This document shows, one piece after another, positions 13,001-22,620 of a DNA stretch of 28,069 nt (its first letter is position 1; the number at the start of each line of letters is the position of its first letter). The stretch is taken from contig NW_019775849.1 in the NCBI RefSeq assembly GCF_001039355.2, positions 105,372-133,440 on the forward strand, in the 5' to 3' direction. This DNA comes from Lingula anatina (lineage: Eukaryota > Brachiopoda > Lingulata > Lingulida > Lingulidae). The position numbers and the translations under genes were made by a program. The notes under the pieces were generated by a model that made no database searches, was not told the DNA's origin, and worked only from the letters and a program-made list of their open reading frames with translations.

Positions 13001-15099
13001 TGTCCGATAGTCTCTAGCCTACCCATAGGTTGAACAAATATGCCCCACCCCCCATTTCATTGGGTTTAGGCTTACCAAGTTGGTTGAACGGATACGCCCC
13101 ATCCATCCATGTTCACTAGTTTCTAGCTTACCCGGTATATTGAGCGGATAGGCCCCCCTTTCTTTTTTTCTTTTTTCACACAATAGTTATGTGTGTTAAA
13201 AAGATGAATGTTTGATTAACATCATTTTATATATAGAAACTGTGGTCTCTAGCTTACCTAGTAGGTTAAGGGGATAAGGTCCCTCGCTGTAAATCGTCTC
13301 CGGCTTGTAGTCCAAGAAGATGTAGTGAACGGCCTTCCATACGCGAAAATTGTTGTCGATTTTCAGACGACGGCGAATATCTTTGAATTGATGGTAATTA
13401 AAGAACCATGCTACGGAATGACAAATTATAAATAGAAACTGAGATAAGAATATGCCCTGAGAAAAATGGATTAAAACAAAACTGTGTAGAAAAGGGTCTT
13501 GTGTAGAAAATATTGAGTAGTCCACTTACAAAGATTTTTTTTCTCAGGATAAATGAATAACAAATATTTAATGAAAAATATAAATAACTTAGTCCGTATG
13601 AGTCGTATTCTGAATGACTCGTTTAATAAGTAATTTGTGGGCAAACCCATGTTTTGATCTGATTTACTTTCACAAATAATCTCCCCCAACCCCTCTCAAT
13701 TTTTTTTTCATTTTGAAGAATTCAAAGATCAACAATTATTTTATGGAGCCTTTAAAAACATTTAATTTGACGGCAACCCGAGGGCTAAATAATGCCCAGT
13801 CCCTGCAGCCCCCTACCATGAAAGCCATGCTCGACATCAAAAGCTCCAAGCCCTGGTAGGTCAACCCTTCTGGTAAACAATTTCCCGCCGAACACGTCAC
13901 TCTTCTCCTTAACTGTGACGTCATAGCCACGTTCCGCGAGCTCTAGTGCAGCTGAGAGGCCTGCTAGGCCGCCACCTTAATAATCGGCGTATAAATATAG
14001 TTAATTCCATAAGTAAGCCTTATGACGGTGCGGTTGCGTCACTTTAGTTTAAATCGTGCTTCATAAAATATGGGTAAGATACGTTTAAAACGTTGTTATT
14101 CAACAATAATGAATACATACACGATATGAAACGAAATAGATGGATTGCATCTATGATTGCAGTAACAAAAATTAAATGGATGTATGGTATGAACATGCTA
14201 TTCTAATGAGTGGATGTATTCAGTCATCCAGTAGAATTAGAGTGACAATTATGTATATAAATCTGACACTGGAACTAGTTTAAGTACATGTACAATGTAT
14301 CAGGTTACAAACGTAAGTTCCAGGACCAAAAATACAAAATGCATTAATAAGAGGCACCGATCGAGATAGGCCTATAGGTGCGCAGATAGCTCTGAGTTAA
14401 CTCCTCTTTAAACTCCTTTCGAAAACTTACCTAGAACGAGAACTCGTTTTTGTATGCCATCCGGCAGACGGTCAGGGTCGCTGGGGTTCGCGGGCGGTAT
14501 GGTTCGAGGAGGTTTGGGGAACGCCCAGGCGCTAACCAACAGTACTAGCGCTACAATACAATGGTGCAGTTACGCGTTAGAAGCATGTCACGTACCAAAG
14601 CCCCTAGTAATACGGGATACCATTGATTTGTACATGTAAACTTCATCCTAGATATGACCCACCTACGTCACGATAACCCTAACCTGTACGAATTTAATGG
14701 AGGGCGGACGCTCTGTTACCCTGACCCTCGTTTTTTTAGCACTGCCCATTTAACCTTGTATCTTCAAATAAATTTTTTATTCACCCTTTTGTTTTTAGAA
14801 ACAGTACGGATTTCAATGCCTTTTTAGTTCAAGAGTGAGGGAATCTAAAACCAATATCTTACACATTAAATAGAGAAACAAATTGTGCATGTCACGTAAG
14901 AAAATGCAGTTGAGTGAGAAAACGTAAATCAATATCTTTTAAATTAAATGGAGAAACAAACAGTACAAATCACACAAGAAAATGCAATCAGTTGCAGAAT
15001 TACGGCCTAGTTTCTGACAGGAGGAGGAGCTGCATCTATAAATTGTGTAATAAATGGACATTGAGATAACTTACCTAGAGAACACTCACGGATGATCAT
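9505..15099 (-). CDS. Secretory-pathway FAD oxidoreductase, carotenoid desaturase / isorenieratene-synthase-like, 9 exons
   Basis: Predicted 528-residue flavoenzyme of the amine-oxidase/phytoene-desaturase superfamily. Exons in transcript order: 15099-15075, 14550-14431, 13975-13817, 13410-13258, 12228-12126, 11731-11597, 11142-11023, 10582-10348, 10041-9505. All introns are GT-AG and all phases join (1,1,1,1,2,2,2,0); the CDS is 1587 nt. Seen: signal peptide (1-18), Rossmann motif GGGLAG (49-54) followed by Glu72, the family motif VEHGFH (96-101), RVWFD (353-357), and the C-terminal FAD motif LHLAGDW with ALMERA and GREAAN (about 476-504). These match CrtU/CruE-type enzymes and plant or bacterial carotene desaturases better than secreted L-amino-acid oxidases. 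Seven N-x-S/T sequons agree with a luminal or secreted location. The substrate is unknown. Family assignment is firm; carotenoid chemistry is inference. Confidence 0.87.
10348..10582 (-). CDS. Oxidoreductase exon 8
   Basis: Codes residues 273-350 (LHSNYSVERLTISDQGQV and on to KLAPPYK). V-x-x-L-x-x and YDHVVSAMDI resemble the second FAD-domain strands (ADxVVxAxP) of this superfamily. Sequons N276 (NYS) and an NAT site are present. The acceptor is CTATTCTAACAG and the donor is GTAGGC after AAG, phase 0. Confidence 0.87.
10830..10987. mobile_element. 158-bp MITE with 14-bp terminal inverted repeats and 6-bp target duplication
   Basis: It starts CAGGCCCGTAGCCA and ends TGGCTACGGGCCTG, a perfect 14-bp inverted pair. 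It is flanked on both sides by TTCTTA (10824-10829 and 10988-10993), a likely target-site duplication. The interior has two copies of a GTGGACCTTTTxCC motif and no coding capacity. It sits in oxidoreductase intron 7, 35 bp from exon 7. Confidence 0.8.
11023..11142 (-). CDS. Oxidoreductase exon 7
   Basis: Codes residues 233-271 (YMQLYFLTNAEADHREVTIY and on to LQPWLDRLSELHV). The segment FGKAILQPWLDRL matches the GGxxxxLxxPLxxxLxxxG helix of the superfamily. The donor is a weaker GTAATT. Confidence 0.83.
11597..11731 (-). CDS. Oxidoreductase exon 6
   Basis: Codes residues 188-231 (YDNITFDQWATMRGVQRD then LNEPRAISAAEML). It corresponds to the family's helix-rich substrate domain (TxxEWLxxxGxxxxxxxxxWxPL-type region followed by the A-x-x-A-A segment). 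N190 is a glycosylation sequon. The acceptor is TTTTTAAG and the donor GTAATT. Confidence 0.85.
12126..12228 (-). CDS. Oxidoreductase exon 5
   Basis: Codes residues 154-186 (includes IISRSPNIKLTDAILSSLM). The spliced join PLNLLG to IISRSPN resembles the LLxxLRSPxLTxxEKL stretch of carotene desaturases. The acceptor is TGTCATTCTAG and the donor GTAAGT, leaving two bases that complete a Lys codon with exon 6. Confidence 0.85.
12465..12535. repeat. Relic end of the GATCGATC hairpin family
   Basis: Contains GGATCGATCTATGTTGAAC and then TAGTTTCATTGGGAATGAGCC, the same order as the right end of the element at 23600-23815. It lies within oxidoreductase intron 5'-4 region (between exons 4 and 5). 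Only one end is recognisable. Confidence 0.45.
12960..13170. repeat. Tandem degenerate copies of the exon 4 end and splice donor
   Basis: Oxidoreductase exon 4 ends on the minus strand with GGACCTTATCCCCTTAACC, CTACTAG and the donor GTAAGCTAGAGAC. In the intron just downstream, similar units (GGGCxTATCCGxTCAAxx then GGTAAGCxTAxA) recur, with donor-like positions near 13131, 13075, 13021 and 12973 on the plus strand. Spacing is about 48-55 bp. Confidence 0.65.
13171..13242 (+). repeat. Dispersed repeat, copy 2
   Basis: TTTTTTCACACAATAGTTAT then GTGTGTTAAAA and a later GAAACTG, parallel to 7600-7669. It is inserted between the donor-copy array and the real exon 4 donor, which explains the wider gap there. 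Confidence 0.55.
13258..13410 (-). CDS. Oxidoreductase exon 4
   Basis: Codes residues 103-152, continuing VEHGFH into AWFFNYHQFKDIRRRLKI, the segment that reads like HGFFxxYYNLxxLLRRLGI in carotenoid desaturases. The acceptor is TCATTCCGTAG and the donor GTAAGC. Degenerate copies of the last bases of this exon and its donor lie in tandem in the following intron. Confidence 0.87.
13817..13975 (-). CDS. Oxidoreductase exon 3: FAD-binding Rossmann core
   Basis: Codes residues 50-101 with the glycine-rich turn (GGGLAGLSAALELAERG), the ribose-binding acid in VTVKEKSDVFGGK, and the family motif FDVEHGFH at its end. It is joined in phase 1 on both sides. Confidence 0.88.
14431..14550 (-). CDS. Oxidoreductase exon 2: leader end and Pro-rich linker into Rossmann strand
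   Basis: Codes residues 10-48: the rest of the signal peptide, a proline-rich linker (FPKPPRTIPPANPSDPD) and the first beta strand KRVLVL of the dinucleotide-binding fold. The acceptor is TTGTATTGTAG and the donor GTAAGT. Confidence 0.8.
15075..15099 (-). CDS. Oxidoreductase exon 1: 25-nt start exon
   Basis: Eight codons (MIIRECSL) plus one base, then the donor GTAAGT. Exon 2 has no in-frame ATG and an upstream in-frame stop, so a separate start exon is required. This exon supplies the missing N-terminus in the right phase and completes the hydrophobic leader MIIRECSLALVLLVSAWA. G at -3 of the ATG is favourable. It is the least certain exon because of its size. Confidence 0.7.
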
Positions 15100-15650
15100 G
15101 ACTTATACACTGTTCCTATCAGCCTGATATAATCTGGCCAAACTATGTGGCAGGTATCTTTATATTTACATCAGTTTAGGACTTTAATCCTTACACAATC
15201 TGATATAAGTTTGCGTACATGAGATATATATCTTATCAAAGGTTAAGAGAGGTAAACACATCGTTGATGGGGTATAATTCGTTTGAGAACCAATGGGTCA
15301 ATGAAAATGCCCTTTACCCTCGTTTTAAGCGGTGGTTTTTCAAATTCTGCCATCCATTCGATTTCAATTCTCGCGCCGGCTTCCAGATCACGCGCGATTT
15401 CAAAGATGGTTGACGAGCGGCAAGGTTTACCAGGAGGTAAATACCCTTTGTTTTACTTCACTAATCAAACGGATCAATGTTCCAGTGATAGGTTTCCACG
15501 AAGTCGGGGAATCAGTTTATTTTCTTTTTGAGTTTTCTTCATATTTACTGTATTTATTTAGTCATTTGCCATAGTGTTTGTTAGCCCTTCAAGTTAAAGT
15601 TAATATCGCTATAACAGAAGACACACTTCCATTATTTACCGTGGACTAAG

Positions 15651-15651
15651 C

Positions 15652-15684
<33 letters not shown>

Positions 15685-15714
15685 AATAATAATTATTATA
15701 ATAATAATAATAAA
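15651..15714. repeat. (CAA)n-(TAA)n microsatellite
   Basis: About nine CAA units followed by imperfect TAA units, between the two genes. A similar composite occurs at 17820-17868 next to the exon 6 acceptor. Confidence 0.93.
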
Positions 15715-15960
15715 TCTAACAGGCGCTAGTCTTAAAGGAAACTAAATGACTCCGCAAACCAATGCCGACAAGCTGATCCCTCAGACGTAAACACATTCTC
15801 ACTTATATTTAGGCGTCTTCAGGAACTTTTTACATTTCACAAATCTTTTCATAGCAAGTATTAAGGACCGCCAGCACGCTACTTTTACCTTATACCCATC
15901 ACACGTAAACCCTTATTAGGAAGAGAAGCAATAAATAAATAAGACTAATCATATAAGTAA

Positions 15961-15966
15961 TTTATT
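15961..15966 (-). terminator. Possible polyadenylation signal of the receptor gene
   Basis: AATAAA on the minus strand, about 510 nt past the receptor stop codon and beyond the hairpin repeat at 16062-16290. It is a simple hexamer match in AT-rich DNA. If it is used, the hairpin is inside the 3' UTR. Confidence 0.3.
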
Positions 15967-16061
15967 TCTTCACTAATATTAAATATAAATTTCCAATAAT
16001 TATGTATAATTTGAACCAAAAAAAAATGATTTTTTGTAAGGGTACATTCGCTGACCCTATC

Positions 16062-16290
16062 GTACTAACTGTGGATCGATCTATCTGCAAGGGGGGTTCT
16101 CGCTAAATTGCTTTCCGCTTAAGCGGCTTAGATGTCTGTCACGCCTACTGAAGCTGTGAGGGGATAATTAATTATCGTTTAACAGCTTCATTAGGTGTGC
16201 CAGAAATATAAGACGCTTAAGTGGAAAGCAATTTAATGAGAAAACATTTGGAGATGGATCGATCCTGTGAGATCGATGTAGGTATGGGAA
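16062..16290. repeat. Long imperfect hairpin repeat (MITE-like) downstream of the receptor stop
   Basis: Nested inverted arms: GGATCGATCTATC near 16073 pairs with GATGGATCGATCC near 16252; CTAAATTGCTTTCCGCTTAAG near 16103 pairs with CTTAAGTGGAAAGCAATTTA near 16216; GCCTACTGAAGCTGT pairs with AACAGCTTCATTAGG. A short AT-rich loop (about 16160-16180) separates them. The whole segment could fold into one long stem. A diverged relative is at 23600-23815. Confidence 0.7.
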
Positions 16291-16474
16291 CCCAGTATAA
16301 ATGTCGTTTGCGACAAAGCACGTGCTCGTGTGTGTCTGGTCCTGTGCCATCATTTGGAAGGCACATTCCCTTTAAACTAGTCCAACCGATGATGACTCTA
16401 GTCAAGTATCTGGAACTAACCGACCAATTAGACCTGTATCCTATAGGTTAATCACTGCTGCAACGCCGACATTG

Positions 16475-16965
16475 TCAAACAATGTCTTCTATGTGGAGTT
16501 TTAAGTCCGTAAAATCTGCCGGGCTTATGACCCCATTTGAGCGTTCGGACCTCGATTTTGGCCTGCTAGTGTCATAACTCAGATCTGTACTGACATAATC
16601 CACTTTATTGCTTGCAAACACCCATCGAGAAAAGTTTACCCTAAAACCAGACGATGGTTTTCGTTTCTTTGGCAACATTAAATGCAAGTGGTCCCAGAAG
16701 TTGTTTTCAGTCCTCGGCCTTCTCTCCGATGGCCACCGCACTGGTTTGGCAATCTTAAGTATATTTCTGAGATCTTTGTCTGTGGAACTTATTTTACTTA
16801 TGTCTTCATATATCAAAGGTATAATGCTGTGCTTGGATTGAAGCATTTCCAACTGCGCGCTAAGAAAGTGAAATCTGCACCAGCCGTTCTCGATAAATCT
16901 CGGAGAGAGAACGAGAATTGTTCTTCGGCTTGATTCCACGGCTTCTATCACACTGACACTTAGGA
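16475..16965 (-). CDS. Receptor exon 8: rest of TIR domain, cytoplasmic tail and stop
   Basis: Codes residues 703-864 and TGA. It contains the TIR run AVESSRRTILVLSPRF, the WC pair at 730-731, and box 3 FW at 791-792 (ENNFWDHLHLMLPKK). The acceptor is CTTTTTAG, which extends the exon 14 bp upstream of the first in-frame GTG. The position of the catalytic Glu in SARM1-type NADase TIRs (four residues after the conserved Trp) is His here. That fits a scaffold TIR rather than an enzyme. The 60-residue tail is basic and Ser-rich with no motif I recognise. Confidence 0.88.
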
Positions 16966-17158
16966 CTAAAAAGTTTGAATAAAATAAAAAAGAAAAACAT
17001 TATAAGATAAACGGAAACTAGTCATTTATGTTAATATTAACGTCTTCCACTATTATTGCCAAAATGAAATATTGGTGCACTAAATATGCGAGTTATGTCA
17101 GTTCATGTGCACAGATCTATGCGCGAGCGTACGTGCGTGTATGTGTGTGCGCGCGCAC

Positions 17159-17218
<60 letters not shown>

Positions 17219-17501
17219 ATGACAGAAGGAGAGCAGGATGAAGGGGACTTGAACATTCAAAGAAACTTCTCCAGTAAGGATCTCGGACCATCCAATTTTC
17301 AGAAAACTCACCTTCTCCAGGCAAAAATTCCTTGTAGTCAACACACACTCGCATATTATATGTCTGTTCCAGTTTAGGAACCAGTGTTCGAACGACGAAT
17401 ATTTCGTCTACCGAGTCTGGGCAGTAAGACACGAATACATCATAAAGCTTATCATCTGCAAAATACAAAATAAGGATAATATCGCGAAATACAGCAACGT
17501 T

Positions 17502-17533
<32 letters not shown>

Positions 17534-20500
17534 ATCCACAGAAAAAAATGTCAAGGCAAAAGTATTTAATGACAAGTACAGAAAACAATAATTAATATAT
17601 TAAAAGAAAAAACAAACAATTTACCTGTATCTTCGTACTTTCCAAAATATCTCTTCGCTCTCAGTTTTATGATAAACCGTTTCTGGTACACGACCCAAGG
17701 CAAAACCACCACTGTCACCACAAACAACAACGCCAGACCAGTGATGGTCGCTATGGCGGCACGGTTGTCAATATGAAAAGGTTGGTTAGTACCAATTGGT
17801 TCCGATACCAAGAGCTCTGCAACAACAACAGCAACAATAATAATAATAATAATGATAATAATAATAACCACCAAAATGTAGGTATTAATAACACCTTAAT
17901 AAATTCTACAGTGGAATTCAGTTGTACACATGGTTGGCTTGACGATGAATTATTTGTCAAAAAATAAACAAAAAGGTAGGCCTTAATGAACGTCAAAAAC
18001 CAGTGGTGTAAAAGATTTGCATCCAAACACACACAAAGGCATGCACATCAATTTAAAACCCTAATATCAAAAAAATTCCTTCAAACACGCACACACTAAG
18101 GCAGTCACAATCTTTCTCACCTCTTATCTCAACTGACACATTACTGGACGCCGTCTCCGTGCTTGCCACACACACGTACTCCCCCACGTCCGTCCTATTC
18201 AGTGGCGAGATTTTCAGGACATTTAGAAAACGGGTTCTTCCTTTGCCGCTGTAGAAATTCTCGTGGAAACGAGAGCTGATCTTGCTGATTCGCTGTCCAT
18301 GGCGTAGCCACTAAAATAGGAAACGAATGTAAAGAAACAAATACAAAATACCTTTCTTTAATAAAAATTGATGAATATTTTTACCACAGCCAGGTCGAAC
18401 TTCGCCGCTCGTCAGCTGTCTTTTAAGACAGTTTAACTTTTAACGTGCTGATTCCTAATGGCAGTGTAGAGCCCGAAGGGACGGCGGAATTTGAAAACCA
18501 TCGTTATGTGTGGGCTAAGGCCTACTTAATTTTCCCAGATTCCTACAGAGTTATGGCGAATGTCAGAAAAGGTAGAGAAAAGTTTGGTTAGTCTTTCATT
18601 ATACTGCAGTTTTTTTCTGTAGGGGGAATCAGTAACAGTCACTGATACATGTTCGTGTTATCTGTCGCAGTGGGCATGATAACGGATTTTCTGCATACAC
18701 GTATAGCGTCAGGTGGTTCACACAACACACGCCACCTTCCTTAACGACCCAGGCATTTATATTGACAAAGCTGCACTATATTCTCCTTAACTCAGCGGCA
18801 GTGCTTGTCCGGTAAAGAAGTCAATTTAGACGTGCCTTTCTATCAGTATAAGTTAAGTTTTCAAAACATTTTGAAGTCGGAGCGGAGCTGCAAAATGGTA
18901 TCTCGGTGTGTGTTTTGTTCCTGTTCTATCTTAGATACCGCGCTGTCCTTTGACGGGTTCCTTTCTACGCAAGGCAGTAGCTTAAATTACAAAAATATAC
19001 TGAAAATTCCGTGATGTTATTCTGCTAAACGGTTGCATTATTGTCACTGCATCAAACTGATCGTGACATTTTTCGATTCAACAATAAGTTACTTTGACTA
19101 AAAAAGCCTTTGCACGTGCTTCATACGACGTCGAAAAGCATTAAGCACGGCACACGCCTCGGCTTATTTATCAAACCGCAAACAAAACACACGTGACAGT
19201 TTTAAGGACAGCACCTGTACTAGCCAATAGAAACAAGTCGCATGTGAGGAGAATTCAGTGGAATTCCCCATAAGGAAGTACCCTTGGTATTCCGTTCATG
19301 CATGTTCAGGTTTCATTGGTTTACGTTCCATGTCATTTATCTTTTAAGATAAGATGGTGCCCTAGTGGTCGAGGGAGGTGGCACCAGCTTTGCGGTAAAA
19401 ACTGCTTCTGCATGTGCAAACAGACAGCAAAAGTTAGGTTAATTTGACTGTATGTTAAGAGTTAAGAGACCTCACAAATTTTAAGCGTTCATATGTCCAA
19501 TTTCAAGCGGCACATAAACATTCACTTCTGTTTAAGTGTCCGTCCAAACATACACTATACATACACTAAATACACTTACCTTCAATTCACACGTCTTGCT
19601 ATCGAAAGGGCGATGAAAATCAAACTCACAGAGGAAGAGGAGCTCTTCGCTTACATTTCTTGACAAAAAGGAGATGGTAACATCTGAAGACAGGTGAATT
19701 AGCGTTGGTGTTACACCGTCCGTTTCGCCCGCGGTAGTCACAGCTGACCACACGCTAGGTGATGTCAAGTGCCCCTTATCGCCTGCGGTTGTCCATGCGC
19801 CTCGTGCATCATGGGTGGTTGTCATATATTGCTCCTCGTGGGTCGTAGCTGACGCAGTTGGTGACGTTTGCAAACTCGGTGACGACGAGGAGGTCACGCT
19901 GACATTGAAATGGGTTACTCCGGAACCTTGGTCTGGCACATACCGTGTTGGGACATCCGTCCACGAAGAGGGGGTCTTGTCGGGGGGCTTGGGTTGCGGC
20001 GTCACAGTACTGGGTGAAGGAGTGACAACTGTCCCTGGCCTTGGTACTGCAGTACGTGGCGATGGCGATGGCGTTGGCGATAGCGTGGTCGCTGGCATGG
20101 GCGTTGGCCTTCCAGTACGTGGCGGTATCCAAGGCGTTGGCTCTAGCCCCGGAAACACTGATGGAGTAGGCCTTTTTGGAGTTTCTGGCATGGGCGTTGG
20201 CCCTGCAGTTCGTGGCGGTATCCAAGGCGTTGGCTCTAGCCCCGGAAACACTGATGGAGTAGGCCTTTTTGGAGTTTCTGGCATGGGCGTTGGCTGTGGC
20301 CCCTGTCCTTTTGTTGGGGTAGGCCTTCTTGGAGTTTGTGGCGTGGGCGTTGGCTCTGCAGTACGTGACGGCATTAGTGAAGGTCTTGGTATTGGTGTTG
20401 AAGATGGCGTCGGCCCGGGCCAAGTCGTCGGCCGTAGCCCTGTAGGACTAGGTCGCAGTGCTGTTGGCATTGGCGTCAGTATTGGCGTCGGTCTTAAGGT

Positions 20501-22569
20501 TGGAGTTGCAGGTGCCTTTACAGTAGAATTCGTTCCTGGGGTTCCTCTTGCCGTAGTCTGACCAGATAATCCTGGCGTGGACTCCGTACCTGTACTGGGC
20601 CAGAGGTCCTGCGTGGGTATGAGAACCTTTGTTGGCTTCCTAAAGCTCGTACTGCTGTGTTCTGAGGAGGTTCCAGGAGATTTTGACACTGTCACGATTA
20701 TTGGGGGTGGCCTGGTCATTGTAGAAGTAGGAGTAGTGGACGGGGAACTTGACACTGTGGAAGTAATTAAACTTTGATCTGGAAGAGTATGAATCGAGTT
20801 CATAACTAGAATGTCTTCCGTATGAGGAAACGTTCTATTCCAATCTGAAATATCTTCAGCTGGCTTTTTAAACTTAAGATTTTCAAGAAAAGAAATATAG
20901 CTGAATTTTGACAGAAAACTGTAGGCTTACCATTTAATAATAATCACGAGAACTAAGTACTGTTTAGTTTAGTTAAACATTTTTCAAACTATAAAGATAC
21001 TTGTATTCGTTACACAAGAAAAACATTACGTCATTTCTTTACACAGATTCTATTCGGGGAATTTTAAATAGATCCACAATGGTCTATTTGCACCTATGAT
21101 AGGAAAGACCATGCAACTTGTCTTTTACAACTGAATGCTCCGATGGACAGTTTTCAATTGACACATAACACTACAACTTACAACAATGTGGCTTTCCAAC
21201 ATATGCAGACGGCCACAGTTGTCGAAAGAGAAATTCATTTCATAACTCGATGGCTGATAGCAAACAAGTGATGTTGATTAATATTTAATAGGAATACGTA
21301 CCGCAAAGCTCCCCTGTCCAGTTCTCGCAGCATCGTTTCCGAAGTCTCGTTGCCAGGCGGGTTGCGGTCACGTGACGAGTCTTTGTAATACGTCTATAAA
21401 AGACAAAATACACGAGGAATTTAGATTTAATTGTCTTTATATCATGGGCACTATTCAAGAATTGGACAAATATCTCCTTAAATTGTCTAAAGTAAGCAAT
21501 TTTTTTCCAAAAGGTCATTGTAATATCCAGATATTTCATCCGGCCGAAACAATACTTTGATATTTTTCTACTTAAAAGATTTTATGTAATCTCAGTAGAT
21601 CTTAATTGTTTGGCATCTTAGCCATTCAGGGTAGCCGCGTGTATTTCCTCCTATTACAGGGGTATCCCGCGAGTTATCTTTTTTTAAACAACTTCACAAA
21701 CTGGCACAAACTGAATTTCCTATAGAAAAATCAACGTGCCCCCTCCATCACCGAGGTACTTCATATCAAATACAATTGACATACCCCCGATCTATAAACT
21801 TGTTTCACTATTCCGATTCGCTCTCATAATGGGGATGGAATCTGTTGAAATCAACTTCTATTCGTAAAATAAACAAATGTAAAAGGACTTCCAATAAAGT
21901 ACAGAGATCGCGATTTTCAAGACAGATTTGGATAGGAGATACATGTACCTTGGGATGAAAAGTAACTGGAATAATTTCCAGAAAATTTCATTATTTTTTT
22001 TATTGTCTAAAGTCAAGCACTCATTGCTAATCAAGTGACAATGCACCAGGCAAAAATTGCTAAAACTATTCGACGAGTGTACAGACATGTAACAAAAACC
22101 ACAGACACACTATAAATGTATTCAGACGCATTTCCTGAATAAAATGATTATATATCACAATGTTTAAATGTATATTATAGTTACACAGGTAGTGTTCCAT
22201 GTCAACATAAACTCAAATTTGACCGTGCAGCCCTTGCAGTTTCGTATATTTTTCTTGTTTATATTGATCAATTATCGATTACTGTGTGTTTTAAAAAATC
22301 ATTATACAATCGGTATGTGATATTGCACTCGGCTAACCTCGGCTAATTCCGTATATTTACCCGAGGTTACATTCAAATTACGTAATCCGTGGAGGACCTG
22401 GAATGTGAATTACCTTTGCACGCGGCATCTGCCCCACCCAAATATACCACAGGACTGAGTGACGGAGACATGGGTGACCACGGGTTCGGCCCTCAAGTAC
22501 GTCTCCTGGTACCTGTAAACAATACAATGCTATTATGTTAATTTAAAACAGTTTTCGTCATTTTTGTTT

Positions 22570-22620
<51 letters not shown>

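Noticed and set aside
12733-13026. 97-codon minus-strand open frame inside oxidoreductase intron 4
   Set aside because: No family similarity seen. The flanking exons 4 and 5 join in phase without it.
9505-15099. Secreted L-amino-acid oxidase of the mollusc escapin/achacin type
   Set aside because: The oxidoreductase lacks the motifs I expect of those enzymes and carries the VEHGFH, RVWFD and AGDW motifs of carotenoid desaturases instead.
17103-17588. Minus-strand open frame of 161 codons containing long Ser-Leu and Thr-His runs
   Set aside because: The runs are translated (GA)n and (GT)n microsatellites in introns. Only the 17312-17455 part is a real exon.
19340-19410. tRNA gene or tRNA-derived SINE head (GGTGCCCTAGTGGTCGAG)
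   Set aside because: Resembles an A box but no B box (GGTTCGANTCC) or cloverleaf follows at the right distance.
19815-20561. Plus-strand open frame of 248 codons and a second minus-strand frame of 204 codons over the stalk exon
   Set aside because: Both are shadows of the repetitive PTP-coding sequence. Neither has splice partners or recognisable content, while the chosen frame joins the EMI and Ig exons.
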